A DNA stretch of 64,000 nucleotides, from contig CAYOHP010000003.1 of the NCBI GenBank assembly GCA_964403795.1, forward strand, positions 70,543-134,542, given 5' to 3'. Within the stretch, counting starts at the first letter, position 1; each line of letters begins with the position of its first letter. This stretch comes from CAYOHP01 sp964403795 [NCBI: uncultured bacterium]. GTDB lineage: Bacteria; Muiribacteriota; UBA6191; CAZXTJ01. Under the pieces are notes generated by a model that was not told the origin of the DNA, searched no databases, and saw only the letters and a program-made list of their open reading frames with translations. The translations under genes were made by a program, and so were the position numbers. Positions 35,024 through 44,034 of this stretch are shown here, one piece after another.

Positions 35024-35862
35024 CGGGCCGGCTCCCGGTTCCGGGCCCGGTGCACCAGCAGGCGCTTGAGCAGCATCCAGCGTCCGGCCTCGGCCACGTC
35101 CCGGGTGAGCGCGTAGTTGGCCCCGGCTGCCAGCGCCCCTCCCAGGAGCGGGACCAGCGCCCCGGCCCGACGCCGGAACAGGGCCGGCGCCACCTTCTCG
35201 ACGAAGCCTCCGGCGGCGCGCTGCACCAGGTTCGGGGCGAGCCCGGGCCCGTCCTCGCCGCCCGCGTCCCGGGCCGTCTCGGCCTCCACGATCCTCCGGT
35301 CGAGTCCCGCCAGGATCCCGGAGCGCGACTCCCGGTCGGCCCCGCAGTATCCGAGTTCGAGCAGGCCCAGCACGTAGCCCCGCTCGGCCTCGGAGCGCAG
35401 GTCGAAGCCGCAGCAGAACCCCAGCCGGGACAGGAGGCGCAGGTGGATCCCCAGGAGCAACGGGATCTCGGTCGCGGCCAGCACCGCGCCCCCCAGGCCC
35501 AGTCCCGCTCCCTGGACGGTCGCCGTCACCACGCTGGGTCCCGTCTCCTGGCCGCAGAGCTCGAGGACCCTGGCGAGCGGGGTGCGGTCGCGCAGGGTCC
35601 CCAGGTCCGCGACCCCGGCCGAGGCCAGCAGGGAGGCGGGATCGCTGGCCCAGCCGAGCGATCCCCGGGCGGCCTCCAGGAACGAGGTGACCGCCTTGGC
35701 GAGAGCGCCCTTCACCGCGGACGGGAGCGCGGCTTCCAGCGGTGCGCTGGCCAGGCGGGCCACCGACGCCGAGAGCGGGGCGCGCCGATCCTCGTAGTCG
35801 CAGAGCTGTCGCCAGATCGCGAGTTCTTCCCGGCGAAGTCGGGACGGGAGGTCTTCGAACAC
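35017..35862 (-). CDS. EcsC family protein
   Basis: The product has 281 residues. The C-terminal portion G-A-N-Y-A-L-T-R-D-V-A-E-A-G and the central glycine-rich stretch with T-E-I-P-L-L-L-G-I-H-L-R match the EcsC family, whose founding member is encoded with an ABC transporter in Bacillus; no biochemical activity is established. Two glycine-rich hydrophobic helices suggest membrane association. Start is GTG 35862 with a weak ribosome site. It heads the leftward run leading to the kinase-lipoprotein-kinase genes. Confidence 0.8.
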   Translation of the reverse strand: MFEDLPSRLRREELAIWRQLCDYEDRRAPLSASVARLASAPLEAALPSAVKGALAKAVTSFLEAARGSLGWASDPASLLASAGVADLGTLRDRTPLARVLELCGQETGPSVVTATVQGAGLGLGGAVLAATEIPLLLGIHLRLLSRLGFCCGFDLRSEAERGYVLGLLELGYCGADRESRSGILAGLDRRIVEAETARDAGGEDGPGLAPNLVQRAAGGFVEKVAPALFRRRAGALVPLLGGALAAGANYALTRDVAEAGRWMLLKRLLVHRARNREPARC

Positions 35863-35915
35863 GCAGAGAGGGTAGCCGGTCCCCTCCCATGCAGGCGGGG
35901 CCGGGATCCGCTAGT

Positions 35916-35930
35916 ATCGGGAGTCCCGAT
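35916..35930. promoter_or_regulatory. 15-bp perfect palindrome upstream of the HARE-HTH gene
   Basis: ATCGGGA-G-TCCCGAT is a perfect 7-bp dyad in the divergent gap between the EcsC and HARE-HTH genes. It overlaps a -10-like TAGTAT (35912-35917) on the plus strand, an arrangement typical of a repressor operator. Confidence 0.45.
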
Positions 35931-35979
35931 CGCGACGGCCCCGGCGGGGCCGGCGACGCGGTCGATCGGAGGTCATCCC

Positions 35980-37062
35980 GTGGTCCAGAGTCGAGTCACT
36001 TTCGCGGATGCCGCCTACGTGGTCCTGGTCGAGACCGGCCACGAGATCCACTACAAGGAGCTGGCGCAGCGTGTCCTCGAGGCCGGGCTCTTCACCTCCA
36101 AGGGCAAGACCCCGGAGCAGACGCTGCGCTCCCAGATCGCCCGCGAGGTCAAGGACAAGGGTGACGAGAGTCGCTTCCTGACCCGCGACGCCGGCAAGAT
36201 CGAGCTGGCCCCGGCGCACCGCGAGCGGCCGGACCGAGAACTGATCCTCACCGTGCTCTCGGCGGCCGGGGTCGCCCCCGCGGACGCCGAGATCCGGGCC
36301 GATACCCTGGTCGCCGGGTCCCGGGCGGTCCAGGAGCCCGGGTCCACGAGCGAGGCAGCCCTGGTCGAGGAGAGCGCCGCCTCCCCCTCAGGGCCCGAGG
36401 CGACCGATGGACCGGTAGCCCCCGCGGAAGCCGGTCCCGAGGCCACGGAGGAAGGCGGGGAGCCCGAGTCCTTCGCCTCGGATGCGGGTCCCGCCGACCA
36501 TGACGAGGGTCCCGGCGACGCCGAGGGTTCCCATGGAGACGATGTCGAGCGCACCTTCGCCACTCCCGAACAGGACGTGGTGGTCTACGACGCTCCCGAC
36601 GACTTCGAGCGGGAAGGCTCGTTCGACGAGGCCGAGGTCGTGGTCCCGGTCCATCACCTCGAGAAGGACGAGGACAGCGACCAGGACTTCCTCTCGCTGG
36701 GATCCATCCGCGACGGGATGGAGAGCAGCCAGTACGACGCCACCATGGAGGAGCTGGCCCCCATCGTGGTCCCTCCCCACGAAGGCGGGGCCGCCGAGAT
36801 CGCCCGCATCCCGCTGGGCGGCCGGACGGTGCTCATCGTCAAGGTGGTGCGGCGCCAGGACCTGCCGTTCATCCAGCTGGTCGAGGAACTCGAGAGCCTG
36901 GTCTCGGGAGTGGTCGGGCGGATCCTGCTGACCCTCCCCGGAGAGGACCTCGCCGACCTCGTCGACGCCCTGCAGACCTGCGGCAAGGTCATCGAACAGA
37001 GCTTCACCCTCGAGGAGGGCGCCGAAGGCCGGCTGGCCAGGAGGCCTCGAGCTCTCGCCTGA
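35980..37062 (+). CDS. HARE-HTH domain protein with acidic linker
   Basis: The product has 360 residues. Residues 1-80 are a HARE-HTH winged-helix domain ([28 protein letters not shown]), the module found in RNA polymerase delta subunits, Mrr-type restriction enzymes and ASXL proteins. Residues 105-215 are low-complexity and acidic. The C-terminal 110 residues form a compact alpha/beta domain with an aliphatic strand (T-V-L-I-V-K-V-V-R) that I do not recognise. GTG 35980 has GGAGG eight bases upstream. It could bind DNA or transcription machinery, with a delta-like acidic arm. Its 3' end overlaps the convergent gene by 59 bases. Confidence 0.75.
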   Translation: MVQSRVTFADAAYVVLVETGHEIHYKELAQRVLEAGLFTSKGKTPEQTLRSQIAREVKDKGDESRFLTRDAGKIELAPAHRERPDRELILTVLSAAGVAPADAEIRADTLVAGSRAVQEPGSTSEAALVEESAASPSGPEATDGPVAPAEAGPEATEEGGEPESFASDAGPADHDEGPGDAEGSHGDDVERTFATPEQDVVVYDAPDDFEREGSFDEAEVVVPVHHLEKDEDSDQDFLSLGSIRDGMESSQYDATMEELAPIVVPPHEGGAAEIARIPLGGRTVLIVKVVRRQDLPFIQLVEELESLVSGVVGRILLTLPGEDLADLVDALQTCGKVIEQSFTLEEGAEGRLARRPRALA

Positions 37063-39106
37063 GCTCCTCGCCGGTGGCCACCGGCCGCCGGCAGGTCCCG
37101 CCGCTGCACACGAAAGCCACGACCTCTCCCGCGGGAGGCCGCTTGTCGCGGCATGCCGGCACCAGGCGTTCGCGGAGTTCGGCCTCGGGTCCGTCGGGGT
37201 CGTGGGCGATCACCGGCGTGTCGGGATGGCGCCATTCCCGGGCGATCCGGAGCAGCTCCGCCACCCGGGGATCGGAGGCCGGGCCCGCCACCACCACTTC
37301 GGAGGGCGGCAGGCTGGCCATGTCGGCCGCCACCACCATGTTCATGAACCCCTCCGGGAGGCGGCGCATCCCGGCAGCGAAGGCCCGGAGCACGCCGGTC
37401 GCCACCTCCCGGTAGCGGGGCTCGTCCCGCAGGTGGGCGAGGCGCAGCAGGGCGCGGGCGCCCGAGGAGTTCCCGGAGGGCGTGGCGTTGTCCATGGGGT
37501 TCTTGGTACGGACGATCAGGGCCTCGTGGTCATGGCTGGTGAAGAAGAACCCGCCGGCCTCCCGGTCCAGGAAGCGCTCGATCATCGAGTCCGCCAGGCC
37601 CGAGGCCTCCTCCAGCCAGCGCGGCTCCGAGGTGGCGTCGAAGAGCGCGACCAGCGCCTCCACGAGGTACGCGTAGTCCTCCTGGTAGGCGTTCAGGTGG
37701 GCCCGTCCCTGGCGCCAGGTGCGCAGCAGGAGCCCCTGCGGGTCGCGCAGCTCGCCCAGGCAGAAGCCCGCGGCCCGCCGGGCCGCCTCGATCCGGCGGG
37801 GATCCTCCAGGGCCGCGCCCGCCTGCGCCAGGGCCCGGATCATCAGCCCGTTCCAGGCGGCCAGGATCTTGGTATCGGTTCCCGGCGGGACCCGGGCCCG
37901 GCGGGCCTCGAAGAGGCGGGACCGGATCGAGTCGAGGCGGCTCCCGGCCTCCGATGCCCGGGCCACGGAAGCCACGTGGAGCACGGTCTTCCCCGGCATC
38001 TCGTGCCAGTTCCCGCCGGCGGTGATGCCGTAGACCTCGCCCGCCAGCGCCGCGTCCTCGGGCCCGAGCACGGCCGCGACCTCCTCGGGGGTCCAGACGA
38101 AGAACTTCCCCTCCACACCCTCGCTGTCGGCGTCCTGCGACGACCAGAACCCGCCGGCAGGGTCCGTCATCTCCCGCGCCAGCCAGGTGAGCGTCTCGTC
38201 GACCACCTTCCGGTAGCCGGGGCGACCCAGGAGGCGATCCGCCTCCAGGTACACCGGGACCAGCAGGGCGTTGTCGTAGAGCATCTTCTCGAAGTGCGGT
38301 ACCAGCCAGCGTTCGTCGGTGGAGTAGCGGGCGAAGCCGCCTCCCAGCTGGTCGTACATCCCGCCCGCGGCCATCCGGTCGAGGGTGAGGTCGAGGGCCT
38401 CCCGCCAGCGCGGGTCGGGCCGCCGCCACAGCGCCCGGGCCAGCGCCTCGAGACCGAAGCTGGGCGGGAACTTGGGGGCCGAGCCGAACCCGCCGTGCAG
38501 GGGGTCGAAGCTCCGCATCTTCTTCTCGACCGAGGCCGTGAGGATCCCCTCGTCGAGCTCCGGGGTGGCGCCGGAGCTGGGGACCTCGACGTGGCGCTGG
38601 ACCAAGGCGGTGAGTTCCCGGCCCTGGGCGTCGACCCGGGCACGCTGGCCGACGAAGATCTCCCGGACCCGGTGGAGCACGGTCTTGAACCCGGGGCGGC
38701 CCCAGCGATCCCCCGGGGGGAAGTAGGTCCCGCCGTAGAACGGGTGCAGGTCCGGCGTCAGGAACACCGTCATCGGCCAGCCCCCGTGCCCGGTCATGGC
38801 CTGGACCGCGGTCATGTAGATGTCGTCGAGGTCGGGCCGCTCCTCGCGGTCGACCTTGATGGAGACGAAGCCCTCCGAGAGGATGCGGGCCACCTCGGGG
38901 TCCTCGAACGACTCGCGCTCCATGACGTGGCACCAGTGGCAGGCCGAGTACCCGATCGAGAGGAAGATCGGCCGGTCCTCGCGGCGGGCCTTCTCCAGGG
39001 CCTCTGGACCCCAGGGGTACCAATCGACCGGGTTGCCGGCGTGCTGCTGGAGATAGGGACTGGTCTCGCCCGAGAGGCGGTTCTTCGCCCCGGAGTTCCC
39101 GCTCAT
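37004..39106 (-). CDS. YyaL / DUF255 thioredoxin-domain protein
   Basis: The product has 700 residues, the normal family length. The N-terminal thioredoxin-like domain has the family motif [10 protein letters not shown] (Cys56, Cys59) and [13 protein letters not shown]. The rest is an (alpha/alpha)6-barrel resembling N-acylglucosamine epimerases, with F-D-P-L-H-G-G-F-G and H-F-E-K-M-L-Y-D-N. It ends with the usual C-terminal Cys pair (C-S-G-G-T-C). The family is widespread (human SPATA20) and its reaction is unsettled. ATG 39106 overlaps the stop of the upstream VWA gene by four bases. Confidence 0.92.
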   Translation of the reverse strand: MSGNSGAKNRLSGETSPYLQQHAGNPVDWYPWGPEALEKARREDRPIFLSIGYSACHWCHVMERESFEDPEVARILSEGFVSIKVDREERPDLDDIYMTAVQAMTGHGGWPMTVFLTPDLHPFYGGTYFPPGDRWGRPGFKTVLHRVREIFVGQRARVDAQGRELTALVQRHVEVPSSGATPELDEGILTASVEKKMRSFDPLHGGFGSAPKFPPSFGLEALARALWRRPDPRWREALDLTLDRMAAGGMYDQLGGGFARYSTDERWLVPHFEKMLYDNALLVPVYLEADRLLGRPGYRKVVDETLTWLAREMTDPAGGFWSSQDADSEGVEGKFFVWTPEEVAAVLGPEDAALAGEVYGITAGGNWHEMPGKTVLHVASVARASEAGSRLDSIRSRLFEARRARVPPGTDTKILAAWNGLMIRALAQAGAALEDPRRIEAARRAAGFCLGELRDPQGLLLRTWRQGRAHLNAYQEDYAYLVEALVALFDATSEPRWLEEASGLADSMIERFLDREAGGFFFTSHDHEALIVRTKNPMDNATPSGNSSGARALLRLAHLRDEPRYREVATGVLRAFAAGMRRLPEGFMNMVVAADMASLPPSEVVVAGPASDPRVAELLRIAREWRHPDTPVIAHDPDGPEAELRERLVPACRDKRPPAGEVVAFVCSGGTCRRPVATGEELRRELEASWPAGLRRPPRG

Positions 39107-40557
39107 GGTCCGAGCCTTTCCCCGAACCGACGGATCTGGGTCCGGGTGGACTCCCAGGCTACCCGCAGGGCCGCCAACCGGGAGCGCCCGTGGCCCACCG
39201 GCTCCGGCCGGTCCGGATGGGCGGCGGCGAAGGCGTCCAGGTCGGCTTCCAGTCCGGCCACCGTCTCCCCGTAGAGGGAGCCGAGGAAGGCGAAGGACCG
39301 CGAGACCTGCTCGAAGAGGGTCCGCACCACCGGGGCCTGGCCGGCGCGCACGGCGATCTCCAGCTGACGGAGCAGCGGGACCAGGCTGGAGTCGGCCCTC
39401 GATGCCAGGAGACCCAGCCGGGCGGTGGCGCGCCCCGCGAGTTCCCGGCTCGGGTCGTCGGCAGGGGCCGGGTCTCCCGGGGCGAACCAGGCCGGGAGGG
39501 CCAGGACCGGGACGGCCGGCGCCGGGGGAGCGGTGGTGGTCGCAGGGGTGGCCGGGGTCCCTGCGGGCGGCGGCGGGGCGGGGCCGGTCGAAGGCGGCGA
39601 GGGCGGGGCCACGGTCGCCGGCGGCAGCGTCGTCGGCGGCAGGGGGGAAGGCGGGGAGCCGGCGCTCGACGGGAGGGGAATGGGGACCGGGACTGCCAGG
39701 TCGTCCCCCGAGGCCGTCGCGATCTGCACCCGGGCGGAGGTCCCGGCGGGCGAGCCCGCGTCCGCGGGGGGCACCTCGCACCAGACCGAGACCGTTCCGG
39801 CCACGGCCCGTCCCCAGGCGCGCAGCGTGTCCCCGGCGGAGATGGCGCCGAAGCCATGGGCCGAGGTGCCCCGGGTGGCTTCCGCGAGCTGGCGGAGCAG
39901 GGGGCGATCGGCCCGGGTGCCGACCCCCAGGGTGTGGAGGGCAGCCCGGCCCTTCCGTGCGGAGGTCAGCAGCGCCAGGCGCCGGAACCGTCCCTCGGGA
40001 TCGTCGTCGTCGAGCGCCGGGTCGCTCCCCATGGCCACCACCCATACCAGGTCGCGGCGTGGTCCGCTCCCGTCGGCCCAGGCGAGCGCGGCCTCCAAGG
40101 CCGTCCCCAGGGCGGGAGCGGGTCCCGAGGGAGCGACGCCGGCCAGGGCCGCCAGGGCTTCCTGTCGCCCGGAGACCTGGCGGGGGCTGGGGCCGGCCAG
40201 CCACAGGGCGAGCGGGACGGTGGCGGGGAGCCGGGAGAAGATCTCTCCCCAGGCCGGCACCAGGCCCCGGAGCTCGGCACGCGCCGGACCGCTGGTGTCG
40301 ACCACGATCGCGATCCGCACCGGATCAGGGTTCTCGAACACGCCGACGATCGGGGCCTCCCGTCCGTCGAGTCGGACCTGGAAGCGACGGGTGGCGAGAA
40401 TTCGCTCCCCGAGCGGGCGCATGGGAGCTACGATCGCATGCAGCCGGGAACCCCGGAACCCGGCCTCCTCGATCCAGACAGGCGAGGCGGCCCGGGAGCC
40501 GGTGGCGGGAAGGCCGGCCAGGACCGACAGGAGGGTCGCGGTCCGGCGCATTTGCAT
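39103..40557 (-). CDS. Exported VWA-domain-like protein with incomplete MIDAS
   Basis: The product has 484 residues with an N-terminal signal peptide ([13 protein letters not shown]). A von Willebrand A-like fold spans about 60-250: strand I-A-I-V-V-D-T-S-G opens it, but the metal site reads D-T-S-G-P instead of D-x-S-x-S, so the last MIDAS serine is replaced. Residues 290-370 are a Pro/Thr-rich linker and the C-terminus is helical. It resembles the VWFA-related proteins common in Acidobacteriota and Planctomycetota. ATG 40557 or the ATG two codons later may be used; neither has a clear ribosome site. It is divergent from the XRE-ATPase gene. Confidence 0.7.
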   Translation of the reverse strand: MQMRRTATLLSVLAGLPATGSRAASPVWIEEAGFRGSRLHAIVAPMRPLGERILATRRFQVRLDGREAPIVGVFENPDPVRIAIVVDTSGPARAELRGLVPAWGEIFSRLPATVPLALWLAGPSPRQVSGRQEALAALAGVAPSGPAPALGTALEAALAWADGSGPRRDLVWVVAMGSDPALDDDDPEGRFRRLALLTSARKGRAALHTLGVGTRADRPLLRQLAEATRGTSAHGFGAISAGDTLRAWGRAVAGTVSVWCEVPPADAGSPAGTSARVQIATASGDDLAVPVPIPLPSSAGSPPSPLPPTTLPPATVAPPSPPSTGPAPPPPAGTPATPATTTAPPAPAVPVLALPAWFAPGDPAPADDPSRELAGRATARLGLLASRADSSLVPLLRQLEIAVRAGQAPVVRTLFEQVSRSFAFLGSLYGETVAGLEADLDAFAAAHPDRPEPVGHGRSRLAALRVAWESTRTQIRRFGERLGP

Positions 40558-40567
40558 GGGGAAATGT

Positions 40568-40592
40568 TGCAACTCTGTGCAATAATACGCAA
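40568..40592. promoter_or_regulatory. Three GCAA repeats at 10-bp spacing in an AT-rich divergent promoter
   Basis: TGCAA (40568-40572), TGCAA (40578-40582) and CGCAA (40588-40592) recur at exactly one helical turn in a conspicuously AT-rich gap of 52 bases. The gap separates the starts of the VWA and XRE-ATPase genes. The array suits cooperative binding by the HTH protein encoded 18 bases downstream, and would allow autoregulation. Confidence 0.4.
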
Positions 40593-40609
40593 TGCGAGGA
40601 GGAGATTCC

Positions 40610-41578
40610 ATGGAGGGCGACGAGATCCGCAGCCTGCGGGAGGAGCTGGGGGTGAGCCAGCAAGAGCTCGCCCGACGCCTCCAGGTGGCCCATTCGACGG
40701 TGAACCGGTGGGAGAACGGCCTCTCCAGTCCCAGCGGCGAGGTCCTCGCCCGGCTCCAGCGCTTGAGGCGCTTCAAGGAGTTCATGACCGAAGGGCGCAT
40801 GGTCGGCCTCGGCGACCTGCTGGGCTCGGCGCCCCCGGTGGACGAGGGCAACGGCCTTCCGCCCTGGCATCCCGATGCCGACCGTGTGGAGGCGGGGCAC
40901 CTGTCGCTGATCACGTCCCCACCCCGCTGCGGCAAGACCCTCACCGCCCTGCGCTGGGCCTGGAAGACCCTGCGCAAGCACGGGGTCCCGGTCTACTACG
41001 TCTCCACCCACTGGACCCCGCTGCAGACCCTGCGACACCTCGAGAAGGGCCTCGACAAAGGGGAGACCCTCGATTCCAAGGCCCCCTTCTTCATCTTCCA
41101 GCATGACGGCAAGGACGTCACCGGCCTGCTCGAGGAACTGTCCCGGCGCATCAAGGAGACCGGCACCGTGATGGTCGTGTTCGACTGGCTGCAGAACCTC
41201 GACTACAAGGGCGAGCGGTTCCTGCGCCTCGAGGACATGGAGCGCCAGATCCTCCGCGACCTGAAGACCTGGGCCACCCAGCAGAAGGCCTTCACCCTGG
41301 TGATCGCCTCCCAGCGCGGCATCGACCAGTGTTCGGTCTCGACCTTCCCCCACTTCTTCGAGCTCGCCGACTCGATCACCATCGGGGTGCTCGAGAACCT
41401 GAAGAAGCGGCGGGTCGTGTATGCCTTCCAGGACCTGCACAAGGGTGGGCAGCAGGTCTTCGAGTACGACCTCCCCCCTGGTCGGGAGATGTCGGAGGGA
41501 ACCGAGGCACCCACCCCCGAGCCGACCGTCCCCGGCGGTCCCCGCAAGGGCCTGCGCGGCATGCTCCGCGACGGCTGA
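40610..41578 (+). CDS. XRE-type HTH fused to a DnaB-like RecA-fold ATPase
   Basis: The product has 322 residues. Residues 5-60 are an XRE helix-turn-helix (L-R-E-E-L-G-V-S-Q-Q-E-L-A-R-R, S-T-V-N-R-W-E-N-G). Residues 90-290 follow the C-terminal ATPase of DnaB helicases: Walker A S-P-P-R-C-G-K-T (103-110), Walker B V-M-V-V-F-D-W-L-Q-N-L with Asp192, I-A-S-Q-R-G as the sensor strand (232-237), and a closing A-D-S-I-T-I segment. There is no DnaB N-terminal domain or primase. It is most likely an ATP-dependent DNA-binding regulator or a replication-type loader. ATG 40610 is chosen because GAGGAGG lies seven bases upstream; the earlier ATG (40592) would use that site as codons. Confidence 0.82.
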   Translation: MEGDEIRSLREELGVSQQELARRLQVAHSTVNRWENGLSSPSGEVLARLQRLRRFKEFMTEGRMVGLGDLLGSAPPVDEGNGLPPWHPDADRVEAGHLSLITSPPRCGKTLTALRWAWKTLRKHGVPVYYVSTHWTPLQTLRHLEKGLDKGETLDSKAPFFIFQHDGKDVTGLLEELSRRIKETGTVMVVFDWLQNLDYKGERFLRLEDMERQILRDLKTWATQQKAFTLVIASQRGIDQCSVSTFPHFFELADSITIGVLENLKKRRVVYAFQDLHKGGQQVFEYDLPPGREMSEGTEAPTPEPTVPGGPRKGLRGMLRDG

Positions 41579-41586
41579 CCCGGGGT

Positions 41587-44034
41587 TCACTCGTCCCGGT
41601 CGACCGTCAGCGACTTCCCGATCTGGCGCGCGGCTCCGGTGTCCCGGGCTTCGGGCGGCAGGGCCTCCGTCCACTTCAGGATCCGCTCCCGGATGCCCTG
41701 ATCCCGCTCCCGCGGGGACAGAGCCGCCCAGGCCTTGGCCGCGGTCCGGAACACCCGCACCGCGCCGCCCGCCCATGGGGCGCCCGCCACCGTCGCCTCC
41801 CGGGCCGCGATCAACTCCAGCGCGGTCTTCGCCTCTCCCCGATCGAGGTGCAGCTTGCCCAGCTCGTCGAGGGCCAGCAGGATCCGCATCGACGCCCCCT
41901 CGCCCGGAGGCCCGTCCTCCGGGAGCGCGGCCCGGTAGCACGCCATGGTCTCCTCGGCCCGGCCCTGGGGCGCGAGGCCGGCGCGCCGGCGGGTCTCGTC
42001 CATCCAGGCGATGAGGGTTCCCCTCAGCAGCCAGGCGGCCGGGCTGCCCGGCGGTCCCGCCATGAGCCGGTCCGGCTCCAGTCCGACGAGATGGGAGGCG
42101 AAGAGCTCCTCGAATTCCCTCATCTGCAGCACGCAGAGCACCGCCGCGGCCTCGCGGTGTTCCGGCTCGTCGCGGATGGCACGGGCCGCCGCGTACACGG
42201 TGGCGTGCAGGTGCTCGGCTCCGGGTCCCACCACCCGGGCCAGCCAGCTCCTGCCCTCGGCACTCGGGAGCAGGTTCTGTACCGCGGCTCCCAGGCCGGA
42301 GAAGGGGACCAGCCCGGCAGGACCCATGGGGGTGGCCTTCACCAGGCGCTGGGCGCGTTCCCGGGCCAGGCCCGCTTCGTGGGCCTCGGAGAGCTGGGTG
42401 GCGAGCCAGCCCGTGAGTTGGGGCGGGAGGGCGAGGAAGCGGGCCACCTTGGGCAGGGGCGGGTCGGGCCCCTGGTTCGCCATCCGGGGGCGCAGGTAGA
42501 GGAAGGGATGGAAGGGCCGGGGGAATCCCTGGCGACGCATCCATTCGTCCACCTCGACGAGCCGCGCCGCGGTGGCCGACGGCAGTTCCTCGGGCTTGCC
42601 CCCGGTCGCGATCCAGTCGAGGAAACCGGCCAGCGCCGGCAGGCGCGAGACCTGGGCGCCCCAGAGCCCGGGATCCGTCTCCCCGAGTCCCGCGTCCGCC
42701 GGCAGGCCTGCCGGGAGGCGCTCGCCGAGGCCCTCGAGGCCGACGGTGGAGAGGCGTTCCACGTCTCCCTGCAACCGGTTCCCGAGGTCGGCCCAAGGTC
42801 CGGTCGGCTCGACCCGGGGTCGTCCGGTCGGAGTCGCTTCCGGCGTCGTCGGGGGCCCGGGACTCGGGGCCTCCCCGACCGGAGGCACGGGCTCGACGGA
42901 GGAATTCGCCGGCCTGCCCACGAACCAGGCTCCCGCGATCGCGGTGACCAGCAGCATCCCGATCGCCGCGCCACGTCGATCGGTTGCTGCGGGCGCCTGG
43001 ACCTCGGTGCTCACCACTCGGGGCGCGGTCCCCGAGCGCAATCCCACCGAGGCGCTCGAGGTCCCGGCGCGGCCCCCGTTCCGGGAGGCGCCGGCGGCCG
43101 GGGAGCCGGCGGGACCCGGGCCCATGGACCCGGCGGCAGGACCGCCCGGCGCCGGACCCGAGGAGGCCAGGGTCCGGGCCTCGGTGGCTTCGGGGTCGGG
43201 GCCGTCACGACCCGGTGCGGTCGCGGAGGGCACGGCACCCTCCCGGGCGAGGGACCGGAGGGCGGCCGCGTCCTTCGGCCGTTCGGCCGGGTCGCGCGCC
43301 ATGCAGGCCGTCACCACCCGCCAGGCCGGAGACCCGGGTTCCAGGCGTGCGATGGGCAGGGGAGGGAGCGTCCCCTTGCCGCCGGCCACCGCCATCACGT
43401 CCTGGATGGTCCAGGGGAGCCGCTCCTCGACCAGCATGTAGAGGGTCAGCCCCCACGCATACCAGTCGGAGGCCCGCGAGGCGTATCCCCTGGCCAGGAT
43501 CTCCGGGGCCATCATCAGTGGGGTGCCGACCCGGTGGTCCTCCCGGGTGATGGCGGTCCGGGTGGGATCCTGGACCAGGCCGAAGTCCACCAGTACGGCC
43601 CGTCCCGATCGGGTGACCAGCACGTTGTCCGGCTTCAGGTCGCGGTGCAGCAGGTCGGCGTCGTGGACCGCCTGGAGACCGTCGGCTACCTGGAGCATCA
43701 GCTCCAGCGGATCGACTCCCGCGGGCCCGTTCGAGAGGGACGAGCCTTCCAGGTACTCGAGCACCAGCCAGAGCGACTCCCCGTCGCCCCCGGAGTCGAA
43801 GACCTCGACCACGTTCGGGTGGCGGATCCGGCCCAGGGCCTCGGCCTCCCTGAGGAAGCGCCTTCGGACTTCCTCGTTGCCGGGATCGAGCAGGAGCTTG
43901 ACGGCCACCCGCCGCCCCAGCTCCCGGTCCTTGGCCAGGAACACGGCTCCGAAGGCTCCCCGCCCCAGCTCCCTCTCGAGCTCGAAGCGCCGACGGATCG
44001 CCTCCGGGATCCGGATCGGGACGGCCTCGCTCAC
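41587..44034 (-). CDS. Transmembrane Hanks-type Ser/Thr kinase, last gene of the S51/ATP-grasp cluster
   Basis: The product has 815 residues. The kinase domain (about 15-270) is complete: L-G-R-G-A-F-G, Lys46 (V-A-V-K), Glu65, H-R-D-L-K-P-D-N with Asp132 and Asn137, D-F-G at 150-152, A-P-E at 176-178. A Pro/Gly/Ala-rich juxtamembrane linker follows, then one span at about 355-373. The final 440 residues should be periplasmic, helical and without a recognised sensor. GTG 44034 overlaps the stop of the pseudokinase gene by four bases (GTGA), so the two are made together. Phosphorylation or allosteric control between them is a natural hypothesis. Confidence 0.88.
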   Translation of the reverse strand: MSEAVPIRIPEAIRRRFELERELGRGAFGAVFLAKDRELGRRVAVKLLLDPGNEEVRRRFLREAEALGRIRHPNVVEVFDSGGDGESLWLVLEYLEGSSLSNGPAGVDPLELMLQVADGLQAVHDADLLHRDLKPDNVLVTRSGRAVLVDFGLVQDPTRTAITREDHRVGTPLMMAPEILARGYASRASDWYAWGLTLYMLVEERLPWTIQDVMAVAGGKGTLPPLPIARLEPGSPAWRVVTACMARDPAERPKDAAALRSLAREGAVPSATAPGRDGPDPEATEARTLASSGPAPGGPAAGSMGPGPAGSPAAGASRNGGRAGTSSASVGLRSGTAPRVVSTEVQAPAATDRRGAAIGMLLVTAIAGAWFVGRPANSSVEPVPPVGEAPSPGPPTTPEATPTGRPRVEPTGPWADLGNRLQGDVERLSTVGLEGLGERLPAGLPADAGLGETDPGLWGAQVSRLPALAGFLDWIATGGKPEELPSATAARLVEVDEWMRRQGFPRPFHPFLYLRPRMANQGPDPPLPKVARFLALPPQLTGWLATQLSEAHEAGLARERAQRLVKATPMGPAGLVPFSGLGAAVQNLLPSAEGRSWLARVVGPGAEHLHATVYAAARAIRDEPEHREAAAVLCVLQMREFEELFASHLVGLEPDRLMAGPPGSPAAWLLRGTLIAWMDETRRRAGLAPQGRAEETMACYRAALPEDGPPGEGASMRILLALDELGKLHLDRGEAKTALELIAAREATVAGAPWAGGAVRVFRTAAKAWAALSPRERDQGIRERILKWTEALPPEARDTGAARQIGKSLTVDRDE

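Noticed and set aside
40610-41578. Phage or plasmid replication initiator
   Set aside because: The HTH plus DnaB-like ATPase could suit replication, but no integrase, terminase, partition genes or iteron array was seen nearby, and the neighbours look chromosomal.
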